In this document: piece by piece, positions 7,696 to 16,284 of the stretch
Position numbering within the stretch: the first letter of the stretch is position 1
How the letters are laid out: every line of letters begins with the position of its first letter
DNA from: Pseudomonas cremoris
GTDB taxonomy: Bacteria > Pseudomonadota > Gammaproteobacteria > Pseudomonadales > Pseudomonadaceae
Assembly: GCF_014230465.1 (NCBI RefSeq)
Contig: NZ_JAAXCY010000016.1
Span: 62,001 to 126,000 of the forward strand
Length of the DNA: 64,000 nt
Direction: 5' to 3'
Translations under genes and position numbers: made by a program
The notes under the pieces: generated by a model
What the model was told of the DNA's origin: nothing
What the model saw: only the letters and a program-made list of their open reading frames with translations
Database searches by the model: none

Positions 7696-10600
7696 ATGTC
7701 ATCCATTTCCTCGTATTCGCCGCCTCCCGAGTTTCGTCAAATTCCCCTTCATTCTGAAGCGCTAACGCTTACTCCTTCATTTGTGCGTCGCACTCGGTCT
7801 ACGGCTGACGAAGCGCCTGTGATTGCGACGCCGACCTGGACCCTTGAAGCGCCTGGCGAGAACGTTAATACCAGCCAGGGCGACACCGTCCTGGCTGGAC
7901 GTTTGAGCAGCGCCGTGAGCAGTGGGCAAGTGCGGGTTAACATTCCCCACGGCAGCAGCCTGGAAAAGGCCTTGCAGCTCTATCGCGACTTGCTTAATCA
8001 ACCGCAGACACTGGACTGGTTTGCGCGCAAAGGGCTGGAATTGGATAGCTTGACCTTGCACAAACACGAGGTGAAGGGCTACACCACCCGCGACGGTGTG
8101 CGCACCGCTGTCGCATTCAGTGCCACCGATGACAGCGGCTGGTGGCAAGCTTCGGCGAAAATGCGCGCCATCCGCGACCTTCTGGACCCCGAAGACAAGG
8201 GGATGCCTTACCTTGATAGCGGCGAATACCAAGTCCCTCTGCATGTCGCAACTTCAGCGTATGACCTGCCAGTAGGAGAAGCGCCGAAGAGTCCGCTGGT
8301 GCTTTCTCCTGCCGTGGCGGCTGGCATGACGGACGTCAGGCGCGTGATTGCCGACCTGGATGAGCGCGCCTTTCTAGCCTCCTTGATGGAGGCGCATTTA
8401 TTGGACATGCCGGCTGATCGCCCGATTGATTGGACGCTGCAGCAGATAAACGTGTCGCCGGCTTCCGCCGAAGGTATCGGGCATCAGGCGCGCTACAACG
8501 TCGACCAGTTGCTCCAATACAAGGGCCTGGGCTCACCCCGGACGGCTGGGGCCTCACGCCACGTCATCGAGTGGTTGCGCGTGGCGTTGCCACCCGCTCC
8601 GGTCGAGGGTGACTACAGTGGGCTAGATGCCAGCCAGCCAGCGCGTGCGCAATGGCGCGCCTTGGAGAGTCCTCCTGGCTCCGTGGGTGGGTTCGAGCTT
8701 TACCATCCCGTGAACATGGGCCGTACCTTCAGCGAAGTGCGCAACGACCTGGTACAACACCTGCGCGATCAGAAGGGCCTGGAACCCGACCTTGCAGGGC
8801 AGGTTGCGACCATCGGGCTGGCCCAGGTTGCCCCGGAGTTCCTGGTGCGTGAAGGGACCGAAGCGACAACGATCGGAACGCCCGCCTGGACCGAACTGCG
8901 CTTGGGGTGCGAGATGGCGGAAGCCGTGGCACCTGGCACCTCGCGAGCATTGAATTCAGAACAGGTCCGTGCGCTGACGACGTTGGTGCCGACCTCTGAC
9001 GAGCAGCGCACGTTGATGCAGGTTCGTGCGTCCCGTGTGCTGCTTGATTGGGCGGTGCTCAACGGAATTGTGTCTGCCAAGCCCCAGGGGCAGCATACGG
9101 CAAGCGACCTGAAGAAGGCTTCCGAGGTATTCAACCGCCAGCGCAGGCTGGCCACGCGGGCGTTCAATATCACTGGCACGCCATTACCAACGCGTAGGCT
9201 GCTGGCCCAGCAAGAGTTGTTAAAAGTGTTCCCGGATAAAAGTGCCCGTCAGTTGGAGGCCATGACGGTCCAGTTGGTCGATGCACAAGAACGCAGAAAC
9301 CTGCGAACCTCCGAACCTCGTACACGCTCACTGATCGATACCTACATGACCGGTGACCTGGTGCCCGGCAAGTGGATATTGAGCAGTGATGTGCCTCCAA
9401 CCGGCCCCGGGCAAGCGTCACGTACGCCCTTTCAATTTCAGAACGATGAAACACTCCCGATGCCCGCGCGCAACAAACTGGACGGGCTGATCCGGCGACT
9501 GCCTGCTTTGGACGACTTACTCAAAACCGCCGTCAGCAAACACCACAACGCGCAGCAAAGAGCATTTGTGACAAAGCTGAAGCTGATGTTCGCCAAGTTG
9601 CCCCTGTCTGACCGCCAACGTATCGAGCTGGGGGCCGTGGACTTGTTTACCCTGCGCAAGAAAACCGGCAAGCAACAGGTGTGGGAATCGGATGATGACC
9701 GTGCCGCAGTCACGGGGCGCCAGGGCACACTGATGCGCGTACTGCATGATCAGGCGGTGACTTACTACGAAGTGCTCAATAGCGGCAGGATTATCCGGCA
9801 TGACGACCCTGCTGCTACGAGCGCGCTCGACAAAGTGGTGCGCGACAAAAGCTACTTGGGGCAATACAAGTTGCAGGGCCAACTTTACATTCGCGGCGGG
9901 CATGATGTGCCGCTGGATTTTGAAGCCTATGCCAGCGGTAGCCAGCCAAGGCCCGGCGTGACGTCGCCGGATGTCATCATCGACCGACTGGGGCGCTATG
10001 TAGAGGCCGGCGCGCTTCCCGCAAATCAGACCCTGGCCACTTTTGTGCCCGACAGTTACCAGTCGGACCGTGTCGAGTTCATTGCGTGTGAGATTGCGGA
10101 ACAGAACTTCTATGAAAGTGCGGAGCAGATGCTCAAAAGGGCCAAGGGGCAATTGCCTGTGGAAAAGAGCCGGGCGGAGCATGCGCGAGATATCAACCTG
10201 CTGACTTCGCTTGTGCCGTTCGTGGGGGCTTATCAGGATTTCGCCGATGGCAATGTCGCCAAGGGCCTTCAAAGCCTGGCCTTGGATGTGGGCGGCGTGC
10301 TGATTGGCGCCGGTGGCCAGGCGCGTAAGTTACTCGGCTCGGCGAAAGCGTTTGCGCTAAGCAGTCTGGCGCCGACTCGTGGAAAGCTGAGCGCTTCAGT
10401 CAAGCCCTGGGCACCCAAAGTGGCATGGTCATGGAATGAGCCAAAGCTCCGATTCAGCGACGCAGCCTTGGATTTTTCAAAGCAGACAGTGCAATTTTTC
10501 AACGCGGTTTTCAACCCTCTGGACGGCTATCCGCGGTTGTTGGGTGCTACATCCCGAGGTTTGGCCAAGCTGCCGAGGCTGACGACCACAACCCCTTTGG

Positions 10601-10716
10601 GGCTGAGTAAAGCCTTGCCTCATCTGGCAATGGCCGAGGAGAAATTGAAGTGTTACTTCCTGGTTGGGACTGGCCTGGTCGATCCAGGCAAGCCACCGGT
10701 AATAAAGTCGGAATGA
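7696..10716 (+). CDS. Giant dermonecrotic-toxin-like protein A (1006 aa)
   Basis: A 1006-residue protein of the large, poorly characterised Pseudomonas group often labelled dermonecrotic toxin-like (DUF6543-like; assigned from memory of the family). The ATG at 7696 is chosen because AGAGGA precedes it; a TTG at 7630 would add 22 residues. No signal peptide is present. It is clearly homologous along most of its length to the protein at 16285, sharing blocks such as GRTFSEVRNDL / GRTLAQVRAAL, APEFLVR, TPAWTELR / SPAWLAFR, LLDWA and the hydrophobic region near residues 860-910 (SLVPFVGAYQDFADGN). Its C-terminus stops soon after that hydrophobic block, so no obvious catalytic effector domain is appended. 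Likely an exported or injected toxin/effector scaffold; the secretion route is unknown and no secretion genes are adjacent. Confidence 0.7.
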   Translation: MSSISSYSPPPEFRQIPLHSEALTLTPSFVRRTRSTADEAPVIATPTWTLEAPGENVNTSQGDTVLAGRLSSAVSSGQVRVNIPHGSSLEKALQLYRDLLNQPQTLDWFARKGLELDSLTLHKHEVKGYTTRDGVRTAVAFSATDDSGWWQASAKMRAIRDLLDPEDKGMPYLDSGEYQVPLHVATSAYDLPVGEAPKSPLVLSPAVAAGMTDVRRVIADLDERAFLASLMEAHLLDMPADRPIDWTLQQINVSPASAEGIGHQARYNVDQLLQYKGLGSPRTAGASRHVIEWLRVALPPAPVEGDYSGLDASQPARAQWRALESPPGSVGGFELYHPVNMGRTFSEVRNDLVQHLRDQKGLEPDLAGQVATIGLAQVAPEFLVREGTEATTIGTPAWTELRLGCEMAEAVAPGTSRALNSEQVRALTTLVPTSDEQRTLMQVRASRVLLDWAVLNGIVSAKPQGQHTASDLKKASEVFNRQRRLATRAFNITGTPLPTRRLLAQQELLKVFPDKSARQLEAMTVQLVDAQERRNLRTSEPRTRSLIDTYMTGDLVPGKWILSSDVPPTGPGQASRTPFQFQNDETLPMPARNKLDGLIRRLPALDDLLKTAVSKHHNAQQRAFVTKLKLMFAKLPLSDRQRIELGAVDLFTLRKKTGKQQVWESDDDRAAVTGRQGTLMRVLHDQAVTYYEVLNSGRIIRHDDPAATSALDKVVRDKSYLGQYKLQGQLYIRGGHDVPLDFEAYASGSQPRPGVTSPDVIIDRLGRYVEAGALPANQTLATFVPDSYQSDRVEFIACEIAEQNFYESAEQMLKRAKGQLPVEKSRAEHARDINLLTSLVPFVGAYQDFADGNVAKGLQSLALDVGGVLIGAGGQARKLLGSAKAFALSSLAPTRGKLSASVKPWAPKVAWSWNEPKLRFSDAALDFSKQTVQFFNAVFNPLDGYPRLLGATSRGLAKLPRLTTTTPLGLSKALPHLAMAEEKLKCYFLVGTGLVDPGKPPVIKSE

Positions 10717-10761
10717 GCGCAAGGGTCACTCATCCAATGGGGATGAGTGACCCCCGGCGCA

Positions 10762-11580
10762 TCAGTTCAGACCCAGCTTGCCACGCAAGGTGGACAAGTC
10801 TTCAGCGAGCGTGTTGACCGGGCCAACCAGGGCTTTGCGGTCGTTTTCCTTGACCTTGTCATAGGTCTCAAAGCCACCGTCCTTGGTCTTGTACTTGGCC
10901 AGAATCTTGTCCACGGTGGCGAAGTTTTTGTCGACCTTGGCCAGGAAGGCCTTGTCTTGTTTCTCGATCTGGCCACGGAACAGGTCGACGATTTTCTTCG
11001 CGCCGTCGATGTTGCCCTGGAAGTCGTACAGGTCAGTGTGGCTGTAGCGGTCTTCTTCACCGGAGATCTTGGTGGCGGCGACTTCTTCCAGCAGCGCGGC
11101 GGCGCCGCCCACGACTTTCTCGGGTGGGAAGGTCAGGCCGTCGACACGGGTCTTGAGGTCGTTGACGTCGGTGTTGAGCTTGGCGGTCAGTTCTTCCAGG
11201 CCTTTGGTGGTGTTCTGCGAGAACAGCACATATTCGATGCGGTGGAAGCCTGTGAAGTCTTCGGCAGTCACGCCTTTTTCGTGGTCATCGACTCGGGAGT
11301 CGATGGAGGCGTCAAGGTCGCTGAACAGTTCGGCGATTGGCTCGATGGACTCATAGTGCACACGGGTCGGCGCGTAGAGCTTTTTGGCGGTAGCCAGGTC
11401 GCCCTTGTTGATGGCGTCGGTAAACGCTTTGGTCTGGGTGACCAGCTCACCGATTTCTTCGGTGACGTAGATCTTGTAGTCCGACACCGGGCCCACCAGG
11501 TCCAGCGGCGCGGTAGCGGCAAACGCTGCCAGCGGTGAAAGGGTCAGCAGCAACGACAACGCGATAGACGACTTTTTCAT
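10762..11580 (-). CDS. efeM: EfeM/EfeO-like periplasmic M75 (imelysin) iron-binding protein
   Basis: A 272-residue periplasmic protein with a Sec signal peptide (cleavage near AFAATA) followed by a single M75/imelysin-like domain. The HxxE motif that defines the family appears as [11 protein letters not shown], and [17 protein letters not shown] is the second conserved block. It lacks the cupredoxin domain of the EfeO at 12927, so it is the EfeM type. It is the last gene of the efe operon, 27 bases after efeB. Predicted role: bind iron in the periplasm for delivery to the EfeU permease. Confidence 0.88.
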   Translation of the reverse strand: MKKSSIALSLLLTLSPLAAFAATAPLDLVGPVSDYKIYVTEEIGELVTQTKAFTDAINKGDLATAKKLYAPTRVHYESIEPIAELFSDLDASIDSRVDDHEKGVTAEDFTGFHRIEYVLFSQNTTKGLEELTAKLNTDVNDLKTRVDGLTFPPEKVVGGAAALLEEVAATKISGEEDRYSHTDLYDFQGNIDGAKKIVDLFRGQIEKQDKAFLAKVDKNFATVDKILAKYKTKDGGFETYDKVKENDRKALVGPVNTLAEDLSTLRGKLGLN

Positions 11581-11607
11581 GGGACGATTTCCGCTCTGGG
11601 GTTTGTT

Positions 11608-12912
11608 TTAGGTATTGGCAGTGGTTTGAGGGTGCGTTGCAGCGAGCAGCGTGCGCCCAATGAAATCCTTGGGCCCCGTGACCCCCGGCAAGGTGAAGAA
11701 GTACCCGCCGCCGACTGGCTTGAGGTATTCCTCCAGAGGCTCGCCGTTGAGCCGGGTTTGCACGCTGATAAAGCCTTTCTCCAGGTCAGCCTGGTAGCAG
11801 ATGAACAGCAGCCCCATGTCCAGCTGACCGTTTTTGTTGACGCCGTTGGAGTAGTTGAACGGCCGACGCAGGATCAGGTTGGCCTGAGTCTGCGGGGTGC
11901 GTGGGTTGGCCAGGCGGATGTGGGCATCGAGCTTGGTCAGCTTGCCTTCCGGGTCCTTGCTGTAGTCGGGAACCTGGGTTTCTTTTTGGCCATCCATGGG
12001 CGCGCCCGTGGTCTTGACACGGCCAATGATGCTTTCTTGCTCTTGCAGCGGGGTACGGTCCCAGCGCTCGACGAAGTTGCGGATGATGCGCACCGCCTGA
12101 TAGCTGCCGTTGGCGGCCCAGGTCGGTTCGTCACTGCCGGGCTGCACCCACACAATCTGGTTCATGGCGGTGTCGTCGTTGGAGTTCGGGTTGGCCGAAC
12201 CGTCACGGAAACCGAGGAAGTTGCGCGCGCTTTGTGCCGGCTCTCCAGGTTTGCTCGGCGCCTGGGGCGGCACGCTGCCTTCCTGCTTCCAGCGCACCAG
12301 CAGCAGGTCGGGCAGGTTTTTCACGATGTCGCGCAGGGCGTGGATGTTGGTGTCCGGCGTGTTGGAGCTGAATTGCAGGCTCAGGTCGCCGTGGCACTGC
12401 GCGGGCTCCAGCGCGTCGTTAGGGAAGCCGACCATGCGAATCAGGCGCTTGGGCTTGGCTTTGGCAAGCCCGAAGCGTTCATCGAACAGCGATTCACCGA
12501 TGGAGACGGTGATGGTCAAGTTATCCGGTGTGACCACTGGCCCGAGGATCCCGGAGTCGGTGGGCGGCAGTTTCGGGTCGACTTGCGGCACGGTGCCGCC
12601 GGTCATCAAAAAGCTGATGCGCTCGTTCAGGGTGCGGAACAAGCGCTCCAGGTCTTCGCGGTCGCTGGCCAGTACGTCGAATGCCACCACCATGCCGCAG
12701 GCCGGGCGTGGCGTGACGATACCGCTTTGGTGTTTGCCGAAAAAGTCGTGATGGTCCTGGGTCTTGTCGCTGCGCGGCGCGGTGGTGACTTGTTCGGCTG
12801 CGGCTGCCATGGCCGGGCAGGTCAGGGTACTCCCGGCGATTGCAGCGCCGGTGGCCGCCATGCCCAGCAGGACACGGCGACGCTGAAGGTTGGTGTGTTC
12901 TGAATCACTCAT
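11608..12912 (-). CDS. efeB: EfeB, Tat-exported Dyp-type peroxidase/deferrochelatase
   Basis: A 434-residue haem peroxidase of the DyP family, exported by the Tat pathway. The N-terminus holds a twin-arginine motif (LQRRRVLLGMAATG) followed by a hydrophobic stretch ending in AMAAAAEQ. DyP features include FLGFRDGSANPNSNDD, which carries the catalytic Asp of the GxxDG-type motif, and the distal segment with conserved Arg. In the Efe system it oxidises Fe(II) and has been proposed to release iron from haem. An alternative GTG start at 12930 would overlap the efeO stop by four bases; the ATG at 12912 gives a standard Tat leader. Third gene of efeUOBM. Confidence 0.92.
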   Translation of the reverse strand: MSDSEHTNLQRRRVLLGMAATGAAIAGSTLTCPAMAAAAEQVTTAPRSDKTQDHHDFFGKHQSGIVTPRPACGMVVAFDVLASDREDLERLFRTLNERISFLMTGGTVPQVDPKLPPTDSGILGPVVTPDNLTITVSIGESLFDERFGLAKAKPKRLIRMVGFPNDALEPAQCHGDLSLQFSSNTPDTNIHALRDIVKNLPDLLLVRWKQEGSVPPQAPSKPGEPAQSARNFLGFRDGSANPNSNDDTAMNQIVWVQPGSDEPTWAANGSYQAVRIIRNFVERWDRTPLQEQESIIGRVKTTGAPMDGQKETQVPDYSKDPEGKLTKLDAHIRLANPRTPQTQANLILRRPFNYSNGVNKNGQLDMGLLFICYQADLEKGFISVQTRLNGEPLEEYLKPVGGGYFFTLPGVTGPKDFIGRTLLAATHPQTTANT

Positions 12913-12926
12913 GTGTGCGGTCGTCT

Positions 12927-14129
12927 TCACTGCAGGCCAGAAAGGCCGAGGGCTGGGTCGATTCCATCGAGTGCTGCGGCCAGAGCCTTGGCCTTGTCGG
13001 CGATCTGCTTGCGCTGATCGGCCGTAACGCTGTCGTAGCGGCTGTACTGACCGTCGACTTTCAAATCATTGAGTTGTGCATCGATTGCGGCGAGCGCAGT
13101 GTCGATTTTTGGCAGCAAGTCGGCGGCGGACTTGACCAGCAGCGGGCGCATCAACTCGACAACCTTGTGGGCGGCCTCCAGGTTGGCGGCAAAGCCATTC
13201 AGGTCGATGTGGCTGTAGCGCTCCTCTTCACCACTGATGGCGCGCACATCCGCCAGGCTATTGAGGTTGCGCACCACGATGCTCACCAGCTGCTCTGGCG
13301 GCAGGGACTGGGCCAACAGCTGCTGCTTGAGCGCGGTGACGTCGGTCACCAGGCGCGCGGCAACCGGGGCCAGGCCGTCGAGGCTGCGTTGCTGGAACAG
13401 GCTATATTCGAGGCGGTGGAAGCCACTGAATGCCGGATCCTGTTCACGCTTTTCGAAGTAGTCGGCACGCGCGTTGATCGCGTTGTCCAGTTCCGCCAAG
13501 CGTTGGGAGGCCGGGGCCAGGCGCTGGTAAGCCTCACGGGCTGGCACGTAAAGCGCCTGGGCTTGGGAGAGGTCGCCGGCGTCGATGGCCTGTTGCAGGG
13601 CAGTGACAGCCTTGACCAGCGCGCTGCCCTGGCCACTCAAGTAAACGCGGAACTCCGACAGTGGGCCGATAAACGCCACCATCGACGGCTTGGCTTTGGC
13701 CTGGGCATCCGACTCGGCAGTTGGCGTGACATGCAAGGTGCCACGCGGGTTGCTCAGCAGGCCACACGTGATCGCGTAGTCGCCGGGCAACAGGTTGGCG
13801 TTGATCACTTGGCTCAGGCCAGGGGCGATATTTTCGCGCTCTTCGATCACGAGCACGCCGTCGAGGATTTCCCATTCCACTGCCCGGTCAGAGCGGTTGA
13901 TGATACGAAAGCTCGCGCGCCCGGCAGGCACGGTCAGTTCATTTGGCTCGCAGGCGTGACCATGGATGGTCACCGCGATTTCATTGTGGTTGGTCTGGCG
14001 CTTGCTCGCGGCCAACTGCGAGGCGTAATAAAACAGGCCACCGGCGGCGATCATCACGACCACCGAGCCCGCCACGGCCCAGCGCAGCGCGCGGGGAGGC
14101 GAAGCCGGTTTAGGGGTTGGGTTGGACAA
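12927..14129 (-). CDS. efeO: EfeO, periplasmic cupredoxin-M75 iron-uptake protein
   Basis: A 400-residue protein with an N-terminal membrane anchor or signal (residues 15-40). Next is a cupredoxin-like domain with HGHACEPNELTVPAG and a C-terminal Cys/Met-type copper site region (YAITCGLL). The C-terminal M75 domain has the motif SGFHRLEYSLF (HxxE) and the block GEEERYSHIDLNGF. The start is a TTG at 14129 with AAGGA about seven bases upstream; no better start is near. It lies 10 bases behind efeU and overlaps or abuts efeB. It supplies iron to the EfeU permease. Confidence 0.92.
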   Translation of the reverse strand: MSNPTPKPASPPRALRWAVAGSVVVMIAAGGLFYYASQLAASKRQTNHNEIAVTIHGHACEPNELTVPAGRASFRIINRSDRAVEWEILDGVLVIEERENIAPGLSQVINANLLPGDYAITCGLLSNPRGTLHVTPTAESDAQAKAKPSMVAFIGPLSEFRVYLSGQGSALVKAVTALQQAIDAGDLSQAQALYVPAREAYQRLAPASQRLAELDNAINARADYFEKREQDPAFSGFHRLEYSLFQQRSLDGLAPVAARLVTDVTALKQQLLAQSLPPEQLVSIVVRNLNSLADVRAISGEEERYSHIDLNGFAANLEAAHKVVELMRPLLVKSAADLLPKIDTALAAIDAQLNDLKVDGQYSRYDSVTADQRKQIADKAKALAAALDGIDPALGLSGLQ

Positions 14130-14139
14130 GGGACGGTCC

Positions 14140-14985
14140 TTACTGGCTGGAAACGGAAGAAGATTCAGAAACAGGCCTGGGCGGCGGCGCGGGCAGGAAG
14201 AACATCACCAGGGCCACCACCAGGTAAATCAGATAGGCGCCCAAGGTGCTGACGGTAGGAGCTTCCTGGTAACCGAACATGCCGGCGAGTACCGAGCCCA
14301 ACGGGCTGTCCATCGGCAACACCGCGCTGAAATCGAACAATACGGTTTGCAAGTGGTTCCATACGCCCGCTTCGTGCAAGGCCTGTACGGAGTTGGCGAG
14401 GATGCCGGCGGCTACCACGAGGATGAACAGGCCGGTCCAGCGGAAAAACGCGCCGAGGTTCAGGCGCATGCTGCCGGTGTAGATCAGGAAACCCACGATG
14501 ATCGCCAGGATCAGGCCGAGCAGGGCGCCAATCGGCGCACCCGGGCCTTCGCTCTGTTGGAACACGGCCAGCAGGAAGAACACGGTTTCCAGGCCTTCGC
14601 GGGCCACGGCGAAAAACACCATGAGGATCAGCGCGGTGACCTGATGCTTGGAACCGGCCAGCGCATGATCAAGGGATTGATGCAGGGAATGCTTGATGGA
14701 GCGCGCTACTTTGCGCATCCAGAACACCATGGAGCTGAGGATGCCCACAGCGACCAGGCCAACGATGCCTTCGAACAGTTCCTGTTGTTTCTGCGGGAAT
14801 TCGGCACTGACCAGTTCCAGGCCACCACCGACCAGCAGGGCCAGGGCGGCGGCGAGAAACACCCCAATCCACACGGCGGGCATCCACTGGCCACGGCCGG
14901 TTTGTTGCAGGTAACTGGCGATAATGCCAACGATCAGGGCGGCTTCAATGCCTTCGCGCAGCATGATCAGAAAGGGAACAAGCAT
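14140..14985 (-). CDS. efeU: EfeU, FTR1-family high-affinity iron permease
   Basis: A polytopic inner-membrane permease of about 281 residues with roughly seven hydrophobic segments. Two REGxE motifs, characteristic of FTR1/EfeU iron transporters, are present: MLREGIEAALIVGI at the N-terminus and AREGLETVFFLLAV mid-protein. The ATG at 14985 (MLVPFLIMLREG) matches E. coli EfeU; GTG 15000 and ATG 14997 are possible longer starts. First gene of efeU-efeO-efeB-efeM. A near-consensus Fur box sits about 40 bases upstream, so expression should rise when iron is scarce. Confidence 0.93.
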   Translation of the reverse strand: MLVPFLIMLREGIEAALIVGIIASYLQQTGRGQWMPAVWIGVFLAAALALLVGGGLELVSAEFPQKQQELFEGIVGLVAVGILSSMVFWMRKVARSIKHSLHQSLDHALAGSKHQVTALILMVFFAVAREGLETVFFLLAVFQQSEGPGAPIGALLGLILAIIVGFLIYTGSMRLNLGAFFRWTGLFILVVAAGILANSVQALHEAGVWNHLQTVLFDFSAVLPMDSPLGSVLAGMFGYQEAPTVSTLGAYLIYLVVALVMFFLPAPPPRPVSESSSVSSQ

Positions 14986-15025
14986 TCGGCACCGCATCAC
15001 GATTAGATAGGATGCTAATTTGTAA

Positions 15026-15044
15026 CATAATGATACTCATTACT
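15026..15044. promoter_or_regulatory. Fur box controlling efeUOBM
   Basis: The 19-bp sequence CATAATGATACTCATTACT matches the Fur consensus GATAATGATAATCATTATC at 15 of 19 positions. It lies in the intergenic region between efeU and the divergent AraC gene, inside the expected efe promoter, so iron-dependent repression is very likely. Confidence 0.85.
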
Positions 15045-15152
15045 AAACAAGCAATCTTGACCTTTTCTGAACTGCGGCTGAACGGTGGTGGCGAAACGCA
15101 AGCCACCTTATGATGCACGCCATTATCTGCGGCAATGAATGCATGATCCCCT

Positions 15153-16169
15153 ATGTCGGAAAAAGACACCATCTCCATCCACCTCGTGCGCGAAGCCTTG
15201 TTGCAGAGCTGTGCGCCGGGCGCCGCCACGGCCGAAGTGCTGGGCAAAGCCGGCATCGACCCGTTGCTGCTGGAGCAGCCTTCTGCGCGGGTGCCGGCCA
15301 CGTCCTACGCGCGCTTTTGGCGCTTGCTGGCGCGGCGCATGGATGATGAGTTTTTCGGCATGGACCCACGCAAGCTCAAGTCCGGCAGCCTGGAATTCCT
15401 CTGTCGCGCGGCGATGGCGCAACCGACCCTGGGTGCGAGCCTGGAAACCGGCCTGGGTTTTCTGTCGTTGATGTTGGAGCGGATGCCTGCGCAATTGGTG
15501 CGGCAGCAAAGCCTGGCTGAAATCGTGTTGTTGGAGCCAGAGCTGGAACCCAAGCGTGCGTTTACCTGCTTTACCTACTGGATGATCGTGCACGGTGTCG
15601 CGTGTTGGCTGGCCGGAAGACGGATTCCGATCCTGGCGGTGGAATTGCGCTGCCCGCAGCCGGACTTCTGCGACGACTACCAGGTGATGTTTTCCGACAA
15701 CCTGCGCTTCGACCGGCCGCGAACCCGCATGATCTTCTCCGCCGATTGCCTGGACCTCCCGGTCAAGCGCAGTGCAGAAGAACTCAAGCGCTTCCTCGCC
15801 CACGCACCGGCCAATATCCTGGTCAAATACCGCGACCCCGACAGCCTGGCGACCCGCATCAAACACAACCTGCGCCAGATGCCCCCCGACACCTGGCCAG
15901 AAACCGACGGGCTGGCCGCCAGCCTGTGCATCTCCGCATCTACCCTGCGCCGCCGTCTGGCGGAGGAGGGGCAGACCTACCAAGGCCTCAAGGACAGCGT
16001 GCGCAAGGAGCTGGCGATCGTGTGGTTGGCGGAACCGCAGATCAGTTTTGCCGAGATTGCGGAGCGGTTGGGGTTTGCTGATACCAGCTCATTCTACAAA
16101 GCGTTTCGTAAGTGGGCAGGGTCCAATCCCGGGCATTACAGAAGTTTGATTCTGGGGGAGCAGGGCTAG
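15153..16169 (+). CDS. AraC-family regulator with arabinose-binding-like N-terminal domain (OruR/ArgR2 type)
   Basis: A 338-residue activator. Residues 1-200 resemble the AraC_binding_2-like sensory domain of the OruR group. The C-terminal 100 residues contain two helix-turn-helix motifs, ending with the canonical signature EIAERLGFADTSSFYKAFRKW. It is divergent from the efe operon but has no iron-specific feature. It precedes the giant toxin-like gene at 16285 by about 115 bases in the same orientation, so it could regulate that gene; nothing in the sequence proves a target. Confidence 0.88.
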   Translation: MSEKDTISIHLVREALLQSCAPGAATAEVLGKAGIDPLLLEQPSARVPATSYARFWRLLARRMDDEFFGMDPRKLKSGSLEFLCRAAMAQPTLGASLETGLGFLSLMLERMPAQLVRQQSLAEIVLLEPELEPKRAFTCFTYWMIVHGVACWLAGRRIPILAVELRCPQPDFCDDYQVMFSDNLRFDRPRTRMIFSADCLDLPVKRSAEELKRFLAHAPANILVKYRDPDSLATRIKHNLRQMPPDTWPETDGLAASLCISASTLRRRLAEEGQTYQGLKDSVRKELAIVWLAEPQISFAEIAERLGFADTSSFYKAFRKWAGSNPGHYRSLILGEQG

Positions 16170-16284
16170 ACGAAGGGTTCTCTGTATGCCGAAACGTCTG
16201 GCTCGGTCCGCAGCGTTATCTTATTCCTCCAGGTTACCGCCCCCGACAACCTGAGCACTCTTGAGCTACAGACGAGTGCACGAC

